37,425 nt of DNA from an uncultured Chromatiaceae bacterium (GCA_937978655.1 CALJUX010000047.1:1-37425), one strand, 5' to 3'. Counted from the stretch's first letter, positions 8,111 through 16,603 are shown. Numbers and translations: made by a program. Notes: generated from the letters alone by a model not told the origin.

Positions 8111-9012
8111 CTGCGGGTCTGGTCCTGTGCCAACGCCTGTACCAGCTGTAATACCGCCGGATGCGTGAGTTTGCGCTCCGGCGAAATGGCATAGAACACC
8201 TCTTTCACCTGATCAGTGCGGCCGACAACTTCCACCTCATATTGCCGGCAAATCGCTTCCTCAATCAGACTCGGTGCGGAAAAGATCCCAAGCCCCTGCT
8301 GACCAAAAGCCTTCATCAGCGCACTGTCATCAAACTCAGCAATGATCTGCCCGCTGACCGCGTATTGCGCAAACCAGGCATCCAGCCGCTGGCGGATAAT
8401 CGACCTTTTGCTTTGCAGTAACAACGGCTGCTGATGCAGACAAGCCGGAAAACTGACCGCTTTCAGGCGGGCCGCTAATGGCGGACTGGCGAAAAAACTG
8501 GTGCCGGATTCGACGATTTGATGGCTATATGCCTTGAGTGGACTGGACGGCGACAGCGGCTGATCGGTCAGCACTAAATCCAGCTTATTCAAGGCTAAAT
8601 CAGCTAAAAGCTGGCTTTGCTCGCCTTCAACACAAATCAGCCGCAATTGCTCCGGCAAAGTAAACACCGGCTTTAACATCTCATAAATAAAGGCTTTGGG
8701 CAGCACATCGGTCACGCCGACAGTAAAAGTCTGCCATTGCACACCGTGGTTGCCTTTTAACACGGCACGCAGCTCATCGCCTAAGCGGAAAATGTCCTCC
8801 GCGTAGCGATAAGTAACACGCCCAAGCTCAGTCAGGCCCCACTTTTTACCGTTGCGGACAAACAATGCCGTCCCGGTACTATGCTCCAGCGCGGCCAGCT
8901 GACCACTGATGGTTTGGGCCGTGACATGCAGCTGCTCACTGACTCTGGCGATGCTGCCTTCTTTAGCCACCAGATAAAAATAATACAGCTGATTAAAGTT
9001 GACCGGCGTCAT
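8107..9012 (-). CDS. nhaR: LysR-family transcriptional activator NhaR
   Basis: NhaR is the sodium-responsive LysR-type activator of nhaA in E. coli and also controls other stress and biofilm genes there. This 301-residue product matches it in length and sequence: the N-terminus MTPVNFNQLYYFYLVAKEGS contains the winged-helix start, then VTAQTISGQLAALE is the recognition helix, and FDDSALMKAFG and HPAVLQLVQ occur near the end. The frame is open much further upstream, but the ATG at 9012 gives the family N-terminus and has a GGTGAG ribosome site. nhaA is not adjacent. The gene is instead divergent from yccA, with a LysR-type palindrome between them. Confidence 0.9.
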   Translation of the reverse strand: MTPVNFNQLYYFYLVAKEGSIARVSEQLHVTAQTISGQLAALEHSTGTALFVRNGKKWGLTELGRVTYRYAEDIFRLGDELRAVLKGNHGVQWQTFTVGVTDVLPKAFIYEMLKPVFTLPEQLRLICVEGEQSQLLADLALNKLDLVLTDQPLSPSSPLKAYSHQIVESGTSFFASPPLAARLKAVSFPACLHQQPLLLQSKRSIIRQRLDAWFAQYAVSGQIIAEFDDSALMKAFGQQGLGIFSAPSLIEEAICRQYEVEVVGRTDQVKEVFYAISPERKLTHPAVLQLVQALAQDQTRS

Positions 9013-9053
9013 ACACTCACCATGTAAGTTATAAACTGATTTATTATTAGGTA

Positions 9054-9072
9054 TATTCGATTTTACCGAATA
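9054..9072. promoter_or_regulatory. LysR-type palindrome between nhaR and yccA
   Basis: TATTCG-N7-CGAATA forms a perfect 6-bp inverted repeat with an internal T-N11-A spacing, the classical LysR-type box geometry. It lies 42 bases upstream of nhaR and 70 bases upstream of yccA. NhaR is the natural candidate to bind it, for autoregulation and/or control of yccA, but this is inference. Confidence 0.5.
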
Positions 9073-9141
9073 GCACAATCTTTGTTTTAATGCAGTCAGT
9101 TTAAACCGGCTGGCAACAGCTTTATTCAAACCGGAGTGCAT

Positions 9142-9810
9142 ATGACGACATATCATCAACAGGCCTACAGCGGCGCTCTCGGCGTCGAGCAGGCCAATAA
9201 AGTTCTGCGTAACACCTATTCCTTGCTGGCGATGACTTTGGCATTCAGTGCTGTCACCGCAGGCATCAGCGCCAGTATGAATTTGCCGCATCCTGGCATT
9301 TTGATCACACTGGTTGGTTATTTTGGTTTGTTGTTTTTCACCACAAAATTCCGCAACAGCGCCATGGGCCTGGTCGGCGTTTTCGGTCTGACCGGTTTTA
9401 TGGGTTACACCCTGGGCCCAATCATCAATCGTTATCTGGCGCTGCCAAACGGCGGTGAGATTGTGATGCTGGCGATGGCCGGGACTGCTGCAATCTTTTT
9501 CGCGCTGTCAGCTTATGCGCTGATTAAAAAGACCAACTTCAGTTTTATGGGCAGTTTCCTAACCGTTGGCATCCTGGTCGCTTTCCTGGCCGGCCTCGGT
9601 GCCATCTTTTTTGAAATTGCCGCGTTGAGCCTGGCAGTCTCTGCGATGTTTGTGCTGCTGATGTCCGGCATGATCCTGTATCAGACCAGTGAAATTGTGC
9701 ACGGCGGCGAGACCAATTACATCATGGCAACCGTCAGTTTGTTTGTATCGATTTTTAACCTGTTCACCAGCCTGCTGCAGCTGCTGGGTTTTATGAACAG
9801 TGATGATTAA
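9142..9810 (+). CDS. yccA: Bax inhibitor-1/YccA family inner-membrane protein
   Basis: YccA is a seven-helix inner-membrane protein that in E. coli binds and restrains the FtsH protease, protecting SecY when the translocon jams. The 222-residue product aligns along its length with E. coli YccA: KVLRNTYSLLAMTLAFSAVTA at the start, GFMGYTLGPIINRYL in the middle, and the family signature GGETNYIMATVSLFVSIFNLFTSLL at the C-terminus. Seven hydrophobic segments are evident. The ATG at 9142 is preferred over the GTG at 9136 because GGAG lies 5 bases upstream. A strong terminator follows. The divergent arrangement with nhaR hints at stress-linked control. Confidence 0.92.
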   Translation: MTTYHQQAYSGALGVEQANKVLRNTYSLLAMTLAFSAVTAGISASMNLPHPGILITLVGYFGLLFFTTKFRNSAMGLVGVFGLTGFMGYTLGPIINRYLALPNGGEIVMLAMAGTAAIFFALSAYALIKKTNFSFMGSFLTVGILVAFLAGLGAIFFEIAALSLAVSAMFVLLMSGMILYQTSEIVHGGETNYIMATVSLFVSIFNLFTSLLQLLGFMNSDD

Positions 9811-9886
9811 CCGAGTTTTACCGTTCGACTTTTTCCAGTTCATGTTCCGTTAGTAAGACCCTTGAGCAACTCGACACCCGCTCTTT

Positions 9887-9912
9887 GCCCCCGTTTTCGG
9901 GGGCTTTTTTTT
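9887..9912 (+). terminator. Rho-independent terminator after yccA
   Basis: Stem GCCCCCG/CGGGGGC with a TTTT loop is followed by eight T residues. Confidence 0.92.
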
Positions 9913-10043
9913 GCTCGCAGCCAAAGCTAACTGAAGACAGACAATTTCTGTTACAAAGCCGAGCCTGCAAAACCGCTGTAAGCACATGGCGAACCTGCTA
10001 AGTTAGCTCCGGTTTTCATGATGGTCGTGCTGAGGTTCTGTCG

Positions 10044-10979
10044 GTGGTCTCTATTCTCGTGAGTTGCATCCAACGTGGCTTTGCCTTGCTGCTGCTGAGT
10101 TTCGCCGCTGCGGCGCAAGCCGGAACCGGTTATGCCGGCAATATTTATTACCAGACTTTTGGCTTCGGCACTCCGGTGTTGATCATCAACGGCGGCCCTG
10201 GCCTGGACAGTGCCGGTTTTGAGGCTGTGGCAAAAACCATCGCGGCACAAGGCTATCAGAGCATTTTATTCGACCAGCGCGGCACCGGCCATTCCAGGCT
10301 TGCCAGTATTAATGCCGACACTATTCAGTTGACGTTGATGGTGCAGGATATCGAACAGCTGCGCCAACAGCTGCACATCGATAAATGGGTGGTGCTGGGC
10401 CATTCTTTTGGCGGCATGCTGGGGGCTGCTTATGCAGCAAAATACCCACAACATATTGAAAAATTGATTTTTTCTTCTTCCGGTGGCCTGGATTTGCAGT
10501 TTCGCGACCAGATCGCAGAACGGCTGTTCAACAACCTGAGCCTGCAGGAACAAATCCGCCTGCAGATGTATCAGTTGCGTCAGCGCAGCGGCGATGATTC
10601 TCAAAGCACCAAAGACATCCTGGCGCAGCTGCGGGCCAGCGCTTATGTGGTGGATAAATCCAAAGCACCGCTGATTGCAGCGCGGCTCAAAGTGGTCAAT
10701 ATGACAATTAATCAGCTGGTGTTTGCCGACCTGGAAAAAAACCACTTTGACCTGAAAACGCAGTTTAAGCAGTTCAGTGCGCCTGTGCTGGTACTGCAGG
10801 GCGAAAACGACATTATCAGCACTGAGACCGCACAAACGATTGCCGGCAGTTTCTCTAAGGCTGAGTTAGTGCTGCTACCACAATGTGCGCATTATGGCTG
10901 GTTAGATCAGCCTGATTTGTATTACAGCGCGGTGTTTCGTTTCTTAAAAGCAAGCTCAGAACAAAACGCGCAAAGCTGA
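10044..10979 (+). CDS. Exported alpha/beta hydrolase, S33 proline-iminopeptidase-like
   Basis: The 311-residue product begins with a hydrophobic signal peptide ending in AAAAQA (about residue 25), so it should act in the periplasm. The mature part is a classic S33 fold. NGGPG forms the oxyanion motif, followed by DQRGTGHS. The nucleophile elbow GHSFGG has Ser121. The acid is Asp256 in GENDIIS and the base is His283 in CAHYGW. Family members cleave N-terminal residues from peptides or hydrolyse esters or amides, and the substrate cannot be told from sequence. GTG at 10044 has GAGG 8 bases upstream. A second GTG at 10059 is possible and would still leave a signal peptide. Confidence 0.85.
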   Translation: MVSILVSCIQRGFALLLLSFAAAAQAGTGYAGNIYYQTFGFGTPVLIINGGPGLDSAGFEAVAKTIAAQGYQSILFDQRGTGHSRLASINADTIQLTLMVQDIEQLRQQLHIDKWVVLGHSFGGMLGAAYAAKYPQHIEKLIFSSSGGLDLQFRDQIAERLFNNLSLQEQIRLQMYQLRQRSGDDSQSTKDILAQLRASAYVVDKSKAPLIAARLKVVNMTINQLVFADLEKNHFDLKTQFKQFSAPVLVLQGENDIISTETAQTIAGSFSKAELVLLPQCAHYGWLDQPDLYYSAVFRFLKASSEQNAQS

Positions 10980-11035
10980 TACTGGCGCGCCCCCGCATCC
11001 ACAGGGACGTCCAGCGACTGGTCCGCCGAAAAACA

Positions 11036-11061
11036 TTGACCCGGCGGTGAAAATCTATACA
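11036..11061 (+). promoter_or_regulatory. Candidate promoter for dbpA
   Basis: TTGACC (11036-11041) and TATACA (11056-11061) are good elements but only 14 bp apart, which is shorter than the usual 16-18 bp. The start codon is 34 bases downstream. Confidence 0.35.
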
Positions 11062-11094
11062 CTGCGCCGCTCTTTTCCCTGCGCCGAGTGACCG

Positions 11095-12462
11095 ATGAAT
11101 CCGACCGATATCCAGCTGAAACCTGAACTGCAACAAAACCTCAATGACCTCGGCTTCACCACCCTGACACCGGTGCAGCAGGCCAGTTTGCCGCTGATCC
11201 TGGCCAGACAGGATTTGATTGCCCAGGCGCAGACCGGTTCAGGTAAAACGGCTGCTTTTGCCCTCGGTATGCTGCAGTTACTCGACGTTAAACGGTTTCG
11301 CATTCAAAGCCTGGTGTTGTGTCCAACCCGCGAGCTGGCTGATCAGGTCGCCAGCGAAATTCGCAAACTGGGCCGGGCCATTCACAATATAAAAGTACTG
11401 ACCTTATGCGGCGGTGTACCGCTTGGCCCGCAACTGGGCAGTCTGGAGCACGGCGCTCATATCATTGTTGGCACGCCGGGCCGGATTGAAGAACATTTAC
11501 AAAAAGGTTCGTTACAACTGCAGGATCTGAACCTGCTGGTGCTGGATGAAGCCGACCGCATGCTGGAAATGGGCTTTGCACCAAGTTTAGATGCCATAGT
11601 GCAGCAGACACCGGCGAGCCGCCAGACGCTGTTATTCAGCGCCACTTTCCCCAAACAAATTGAACAGCTGGCCAGCCGTTACCTGAAACAGCCGGCGCGG
11701 GTGCAGATAGAAACGGCCGACAACAAACCCGCCATCGAACAGCAATTTCATGCTGTGAACCCTGAACAGCGTTTTGCCGCGGTTGAGCTGTTACTGAAAC
11801 AACATCAGCCGGTGTCTGCCGTGTTGTTCTGTAACCAAAAGCGCGAATGTCATGACTTGTGGCAATATCTCGCCGATCAAGGCTTTGCTGCCTTAGCGCT
11901 GCATGGCGACCTGGAACAGCGCGACCGCGATCTGACGCTGATCCGCTTCAGCAACCAAAGCGCCAACGTGCTGGTGGCGACCGACGTCGCCGCCCGGGGT
12001 CTGGATATTCAGGGGCTGGATTTAGTCATCAATGTGCAGCTGGCGCATGACACCGAAACCCATGTCCACCGCATTGGCCGCACCGGCCGCGCCGGCGCAT
12101 CAGGCCTCGCCGTCAGTCTGGTCGCCCCGGCGGATGACTACAAACGTGCGTTGCTGGCAGACCTGTATCCACAAGCCGAGCAACTGCTGCCGCTGCCGGA
12201 CGCTTCACTGCGCCAGCGCCCGCCGCGCGCCCCGGCGATGGCAGCGATTTGGATTGACGGCGGCAAAAAACACAAATTACGCGCCGGCGATATCGTTGGC
12301 GCTTTGACCGTGGACCAACAAATCGACGGCAACCAGATTGGCAAAATTCAGGTCACTGAGTTTCATTCTTATGTCGCAGTGCCGGCAGCCAAAGCCAAAC
12401 ATGCACTGAAGCTCATCAGTGCCGGCATTAAAGGCCGGAACTTCCGCTGCCGGATCTGCTAA
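11095..12462 (+). CDS. dbpA: ATP-dependent RNA helicase DbpA (DEAD box)
   Basis: DbpA is the DEAD-box helicase that acts on 23S rRNA hairpin 92 during assembly of the large ribosomal subunit. The 455-residue product has the Q motif (FTTLTPVQ), Walker A AQTGSGKT (45-52), PTRELA, DEAD (151-154), SAT (182-184), and HRIGRTGRAG. A C-terminal DbpA-type RNA-binding domain (about 385-455) contains KHKLRAGDIVGAL and ends GIKGRNFRCRIC. That C-terminal domain separates it from RhlE, SrmB and RhlB. The length is close to E. coli DbpA. It is transcribed alone and followed by a terminator hairpin. Confidence 0.95.
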   Translation: MNPTDIQLKPELQQNLNDLGFTTLTPVQQASLPLILARQDLIAQAQTGSGKTAAFALGMLQLLDVKRFRIQSLVLCPTRELADQVASEIRKLGRAIHNIKVLTLCGGVPLGPQLGSLEHGAHIIVGTPGRIEEHLQKGSLQLQDLNLLVLDEADRMLEMGFAPSLDAIVQQTPASRQTLLFSATFPKQIEQLASRYLKQPARVQIETADNKPAIEQQFHAVNPEQRFAAVELLLKQHQPVSAVLFCNQKRECHDLWQYLADQGFAALALHGDLEQRDRDLTLIRFSNQSANVLVATDVAARGLDIQGLDLVINVQLAHDTETHVHRIGRTGRAGASGLAVSLVAPADDYKRALLADLYPQAEQLLPLPDASLRQRPPRAPAMAAIWIDGGKKHKLRAGDIVGALTVDQQIDGNQIGKIQVTEFHSYVAVPAAKAKHALKLISAGIKGRNFRCRIC

Positions 12463-12486
12463 CCGGCCACGTTATCTGCTCCCGCC

Positions 12487-12510
12487 GCCGCTGCGCCGCA
12501 GTGGCGTTTT
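12487..12510 (+). terminator. Rho-independent terminator after dbpA
   Basis: Stem GCCGCTGC/GCAGTGGC (one G-U pair) with a 3-nt loop is followed by GTTTT, 24 bases after the stop. Confidence 0.65.
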
Positions 12511-12590
12511 CCCGCCGGCCAGGCCAACTGGGCAGTCTGATAAATTCCAGCTAAGCTCGAACATCGGTTCAGCAACAGAGGGAATTTGTG

Positions 12591-14348
12591 ATGTCTGGTC
12601 TGGAAATGCTCGATGCTTTCATCGGGCTGGTCGGCATTTATCTGACATTAAGTTTATTGGTCACCGCTATTGGTGAAGGCATCAGTCAGGCGCTTGGTTT
12701 ACGTGGCCGCAACTTACGCCAGGTGATGCTCGGTCTGATAGGCGAAACTGGTACCGAAAAATTTTATACCCATCCCCGTATTCGCCAGCTGATGCAATAT
12801 GACGACTCTATGTCCTTGTATCAAAAAACAAAATTTAAGCTCGGTTTTGCCTGGCCTTCGTATATCCCGGCGGATATCGCCTGCGAAGTGTTGCTGGAAC
12901 TGCAGCTTGGTGCTCCACTCTCACAGCTGCGGCAATCGCCGCTGGAGATTGGCAAACGTTTGGCGCAACTGAGCAGTTCCCACACCAAAACAACCCTGTC
13001 GCTGTTCTGGGAGCAAGCGGAGGCCGACAGCCAGAAATTCCAAGTGTTAGTGCAGGACTGGTTTAACGATCGCGGCGACCGGGCTGTTGGCTGGTTTAAG
13101 CGCCAATTGGGCACTTTGCAGCTGGGAATTGGGCTGGTTGTGGCTGTCGGCATGAATGTCGATTCCATCACCTTATATCAGAAACTATTCTCCGATCCGA
13201 TCGCCCGCCAACAGGCATTACAACTGGCGGAAAGTCTGACGAAGCAGCCTGAACTGGTAAAAGAGTTGTGCACGGACAGCCCGCCGCCCTGCCTGCCACT
13301 CAAGACCATGCGGGCAGAACTGAGTAAAACCGCGCCCATTCTTGGACCTGACACGGTATTTAAAGGGCCCAAAGAAGCGCCGCAGACCTGGATTGGTTAT
13401 CTGCTGACCGCCTTTGCGCTGTCGTTGGGTGCGCCATTCTGGTTTGATATTTTGCAGAAACTGATGGCCGCCAAACAAAAGTTCCGCCCAGTCAATGCCG
13501 AGAGTGCCGAACCAGAGCACGGCAACGCTGCAGCAGTGACCGCCGCCGGCGCTGCTGTGATGACCAGTACTGCCGCGAAACAGCCGGATCCGGTCAGCCT
13601 GATGGACCTGCAACTGGCACGCTTGTCTGCGCTGGTGTATCTCGATAGCCCGCGACTGGCGCTGGAACTGCAGACATTTTTATTAAGCGGTCAGTTACGT
13701 ACTCTTGGCAACGATAGCCAATATTTATATGCCTGTGGCGTCGATTATGACGTACTGATTTGCCGCGGGACCGAACAGAAACTGGAGGATGTCCTCACCA
13801 ACGCACAATATGCGTTGAAGCCATGGCCTGACATCCACAGTAAAGCCCATCAGGGTTTTAGTGAGCAGGCGGATGTCATTCTGGCCAATCTGCAACAGGT
13901 ACAACCGAACGCAGGTCTGCAACGGCCACTATGGATCACCGGCCATAGCCTGGGGGGCGCCCTGGCGGTGTTACTGGCGCTGCAGCTGAGCAAAATCAGT
14001 GGTATCAAACTGGCCGGCCTGGTCACCTTTGGCCAGCCCAAAGTCGGCGACGCCGCACTGGCACAAAGCATCACACAACAACTGCTGCCGTATTACCGGC
14101 GTTATGTGAATCAACGCGACATAGTACCGCAGCTGCCACCATTGCCGGGTTACCAGCACAGCGGCCAGTTGTATTATTTTGATGATTTGGGCCAGTTACA
14201 CCGTAACCCGGCGCGCTGGCTGATGCTGCTGGATCAGGCTTTGTGCACACCAGCACAGGCACAGGCGGCGCTTCACGAGTATGTGTCTGATCACAAAATG
14301 AAAAACTATGTCAGTTTGCTGGCCAGACAAGTTCAGCCGCCTGCCTGA
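12591..14348 (+). CDS. Membrane-anchored class-3 lipase fusion protein
   Basis: The 585-residue protein has two parts. Residues 1-300 resemble a widespread uncharacterised membrane family. They contain a first helix at about 6-28, LRGRNLRQ, FYTHPRI and PSYIPADI. A second helix at about 172-196 is preceded by WFNDRGDRAVGWFKR and includes AVGMNVDSITLYQ, and a third helix at about 270-292 contains ALSLGAPFWFDIL. After an Ala/Glu-rich linker (about 300-335) comes a class-3 lipase domain with GHSLGG (Ser453), Asp510 in NQRDIVP and His568 in DHKMKNY, a complete catalytic triad. The lipase part lacks its own signal peptide, so its side of the membrane is uncertain. ATG 12591 has AGAGGGA 7 bases upstream. 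Its last 16 bases overlap the convergent gene. Confidence 0.85.
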   Translation: MSGLEMLDAFIGLVGIYLTLSLLVTAIGEGISQALGLRGRNLRQVMLGLIGETGTEKFYTHPRIRQLMQYDDSMSLYQKTKFKLGFAWPSYIPADIACEVLLELQLGAPLSQLRQSPLEIGKRLAQLSSSHTKTTLSLFWEQAEADSQKFQVLVQDWFNDRGDRAVGWFKRQLGTLQLGIGLVVAVGMNVDSITLYQKLFSDPIARQQALQLAESLTKQPELVKELCTDSPPPCLPLKTMRAELSKTAPILGPDTVFKGPKEAPQTWIGYLLTAFALSLGAPFWFDILQKLMAAKQKFRPVNAESAEPEHGNAAAVTAAGAAVMTSTAAKQPDPVSLMDLQLARLSALVYLDSPRLALELQTFLLSGQLRTLGNDSQYLYACGVDYDVLICRGTEQKLEDVLTNAQYALKPWPDIHSKAHQGFSEQADVILANLQQVQPNAGLQRPLWITGHSLGGALAVLLALQLSKISGIKLAGLVTFGQPKVGDAALAQSITQQLLPYYRRYVNQRDIVPQLPPLPGYQHSGQLYYFDDLGQLHRNPARWLMLLDQALCTPAQAQAALHEYVSDHKMKNYVSLLARQVQPPA

Positions 14349-15184
14349 TCTGCGGCGGTTCTGCACAGCGCCTGCCCCAGGCGCTGAAAATATTGCAACC
14401 AGCAAGCCGCCAATTGGTTGCTTTCGGCGGCGTCCGGATAGACAGTCGCCCGCAGTTGCTGTTCTGTGCTCAGTTGCCGCTGCGGACCTCGGCCTGGCTG
14501 CCAGACCGTGCCGCTGACTAAGAAGCTGTTCTGCAGGCTCTGGCGCTGCAGCATGTTCTCAAAAGCGCGGGCACAAAGCTCTTCCGGCAAGGCGTAATAC
14601 AAACCACCACGGCGGCTGTCCGCCGCCGCGCTGCGCTGAAAATACGCCGACGGCTGCTGGCCACAAGGCGCCAGCAAACAATGTGCAAAACCTGCAGCCA
14701 ATAACTGATTGAGCGGATGTGGCTGTAAGACAGCGCCATGTAACCAGCTGCGGCTGGCAAAATCACCGGGTTTGGCATCAATACAAAGCCGGCGGGTTAT
14801 ATGATGATCAAAAGCGTGAAACCACTCGTGAGCCAGCGAGCCGCCACCGGCATTTTTCGCCAGCGCCAGTAACCGGCCTTGTGGCTGGTAAAAAGCACAG
14901 GTACCGGGTTCGCCGCCAATGCCAAAACTGAGCGCCAGCGAGCCATTGAGTGATATCACCTGCGCCGGCACCTGCAACAACAATTGCAAATCCGACAACG
15001 CGTCAAAAAACAAATTGGCCGCCAGCTGCGTTTCGGCCGGGGTCACCCACCGGCCGATTTTAATCCGGCGAAAATCAAAGATTTTGACGATATCGCCAAA
15101 GCTGACATCGGCGCCGGCGCGATGCGGCGGGCCATTACGAAAATATGGCCGCTGAATACGCGGCACCGGCGCATGTGGTTGCAT
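14333..15184 (-). CDS. HExxH-containing protein, CLCA_X-like family
   Basis: This protein of 283 residues resembles what I recall as the CLCA_X family of Alteromonadales proteins. Diagnostic stretches are YFRNGPPHRAGADVSFGDIVK near the N-terminus, LAANLFFDAL, and NAGGGSLAHEWFHAFDHHI. The last contains HEWFH, an HExxH motif typical of zinc metalloproteases, with a nearby Asp and His. No signal peptide is seen, so a cytoplasmic role is expected. The substrate is unknown. The ATG at 15184 lies 6 bases after the folM stop, and there is no strong ribosome site, which suggests translational coupling. The 3' end overlaps the lipase gene by 16 bases. The family name is from memory; the motif is directly visible. 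Confidence 0.75.
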   Translation of the reverse strand: MQPHAPVPRIQRPYFRNGPPHRAGADVSFGDIVKIFDFRRIKIGRWVTPAETQLAANLFFDALSDLQLLLQVPAQVISLNGSLALSFGIGGEPGTCAFYQPQGRLLALAKNAGGGSLAHEWFHAFDHHITRRLCIDAKPGDFASRSWLHGAVLQPHPLNQLLAAGFAHCLLAPCGQQPSAYFQRSAAADSRRGGLYYALPEELCARAFENMLQRQSLQNSFLVSGTVWQPGRGPQRQLSTEQQLRATVYPDAAESNQLAACWLQYFQRLGQALCRTAADQAGG

Positions 15185-15190
15185 CAGCGG

Positions 15191-15955
15191 TCAGGGCAGT
15201 TTCAGATGGCGGCCACCGTCCAGCGCCAGCACCCGGCCGGTAATATAACGGCTTTGCAGCAAGTAGAGGATGCTTTGCAGCACTTCGGCCGGCCCTGGTT
15301 CGATTTCCATCAGCGATTTTTTCAGCGTAAAAGCGCGGTATTCGGCACTGTCGCCTTCATTAAACATCAGCAGGGCCGGCGCGATGGCATTGACCTTGAC
15401 CTGTGGCGCCAGCTGACGCGCCAGCGACAACACCAGATTCTCCAGCGCCGCTTTGGACGCGGCATAGGCCATATGGTTACAGCTGCCGGTGTTCACCGCA
15501 AAATCGCTGATGGCGATGATGTCGGCCGGATGTCCCTGTGCTGCGGTTAACAGCGGCGCCAGCGCGCGGCTGAGCAGATAAGGTAACTTAGTGTGGATGC
15601 GGAACATCTCATCAAACACCATCGCATCAGCGCTAAGCTGTTCCAGCAGCGTGCTGCCGGCTTCAGCTTCACCGGCCCAGCTTGAGGCGTTGTGGATCAG
15701 TGCCCGCAACGGCAAGTGATGCTGTTGACACAAAGCGCTGACCTGCCCTGCAAGCGCAGTCACCTGCACGGCTAAATCCTGGTCTGCCTGGATATCCAGC
15801 GCCAGACAAATCACCCCAGCCTGACGCAGCTGTTCAACACCCGCTTTGGGCTGACGGTAAGTCGCAATCACCTGATAACCGGCCTGTTGCAGCCCCAGTG
15901 CACAATGTAACCCAACCCGCTGCGCCGCACCGGTGATCAAAACCATTCCCGTCAT
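15191..15955 (-). CDS. folM: Dihydromonapterin reductase FolM (short-chain dehydrogenase)
   Basis: FolM reduces dihydromonapterin to tetrahydromonapterin with NADPH and can reduce dihydrofolate weakly. The 254-residue product has the Rossmann start MVLITGAAQRVG, the NASSW motif after the beta-4 strand, catalytic YAASK, and the FolM-like tail FTLKKSLMEIEPG then ITGRVLALDGGRHLKLP. The ending GGRHL is typical of FolM rather than general SDRs. ATG 15955 is chosen over the longer open frame because GGAG lies 5 bases upstream and the glycine motif then sits at the N-terminus. It is the first gene of a two-gene unit with the HExxH protein. Confidence 0.88.
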   Translation of the reverse strand: MTGMVLITGAAQRVGLHCALGLQQAGYQVIATYRQPKAGVEQLRQAGVICLALDIQADQDLAVQVTALAGQVSALCQQHHLPLRALIHNASSWAGEAEAGSTLLEQLSADAMVFDEMFRIHTKLPYLLSRALAPLLTAAQGHPADIIAISDFAVNTGSCNHMAYAASKAALENLVLSLARQLAPQVKVNAIAPALLMFNEGDSAEYRAFTLKKSLMEIEPGPAEVLQSILYLLQSRYITGRVLALDGGRHLKLP

Positions 15956-16134
15956 AGTTACTCCAGAGCAGATGTTCACTGAATTATGCCAGATGTTGTC
16001 CCCGTCCGGCGAGGCAGAGCACAAACAACAGCGCGGCATTTACGCAGTCGGGCCAAGGGGCGATCAGCGCCAGGCCTGGCGGATTTTCTGCAATAGCGCA
16101 TCGGGTAGCTGGCAGCGCGAAACTACAGGCAGAA

Positions 16135-16158
16135 AAAAAGCGCCGGTGGCGCTTTTTT
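16135..16158 (-). terminator. Bidirectional-looking terminator after the HiPIP gene
   Basis: Stem AGCGCC/GGCGCT extended by A/T pairs has a 3-nt loop and is flanked by A and T runs on either side. It lies 22 bases past the HiPIP stop on the minus strand. Confidence 0.88.
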
Positions 16159-16180
16159 ATCGATGGATCTTGAAGCTGGT

Positions 16181-16471
16181 TTATGCTGCTTTCATCCAAC
16201 CAGCACACCAGCCGGCTTTGGCCACCAGTTTGCCGCTGAAAATCGCACAACCACCGCTGTCGCCTTTGGCATCTTTAGCAAAATGCATGCAGTTGCCGCA
16301 GGTCTGGTCGGCGGTGGTGGACTTGGCGACATATTTCATCGCCACGGCCATTGGGTCATCGGCTTTCACCGCTTCCTGCGCCATCGCATTGAGGCTGACG
16401 CCGCCCATAGTGACGCCAATTAAGGTGGCTGAAGATAATTTTAAAAAGGAACGACGATCAAGTTGAGACAT
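16181..16471 (-). CDS. High-potential iron-sulfur protein (HiPIP), Tat-exported
   Basis: HiPIPs are small periplasmic electron carriers holding one 4Fe-4S cluster that cycles between +2 and +3. The 96-residue precursor begins with a Tat signal (DRRSFLK at 5-11, then a hydrophobic stretch ending AMA at about 29-31). The mature part of about 65 residues has four cysteines at 58, 61, 75 and 89, that is C-X2-C-X13-C-X13-C, the expected ligand spacing, and a C-terminal GWCAGW. GGAG lies 6 bases before the ATG. It is monocistronic, between a structured leader and a strong terminator. The electron partner, such as a terminal oxidase or cytochrome complex, is not in this window. Confidence 0.93.
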   Translation of the reverse strand: MSQLDRRSFLKLSSATLIGVTMGGVSLNAMAQEAVKADDPMAVAMKYVAKSTTADQTCGNCMHFAKDAKGDSGGCAIFSGKLVAKAGWCAGWMKAA

Positions 16472-16537
16472 TGCTTGCTCCTGTTGCACGGTAGATATCA
16501 GGTTTTTGTTGTTTGCTGTCGAATAATCTTTGGCAGA

Positions 16538-16603
16538 AACTGCAGTTGCGATCTGCTTTGCGCACAGATCAGCGACCGTACCGAATACGGTCCGAACTGC
16601 AGT
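16538..16603. repeat. Nested inverted repeats in the HiPIP upstream region
   Basis: Two copies of the 9-mer AACTGCAGT (16538-16546 and 16595-16603, each containing the palindrome ACTGCAGT) flank two hairpins. These are GATCTG/CAGATC (16550-16555 with 16565-16570) and GACCGTA/TACGGTC (16574-16580 with 16586-16592). The block lies 67-132 bases upstream of the HiPIP start. It could be an operator cluster or a folded leader. Confidence 0.5.

Noticed and set aside
9013..9291. N-terminal extension of NhaR
   Set aside because: It reads through the promoter region and the yccA start. The NhaR family begins at the MTPVNF methionine and the length then matches E. coli NhaR.
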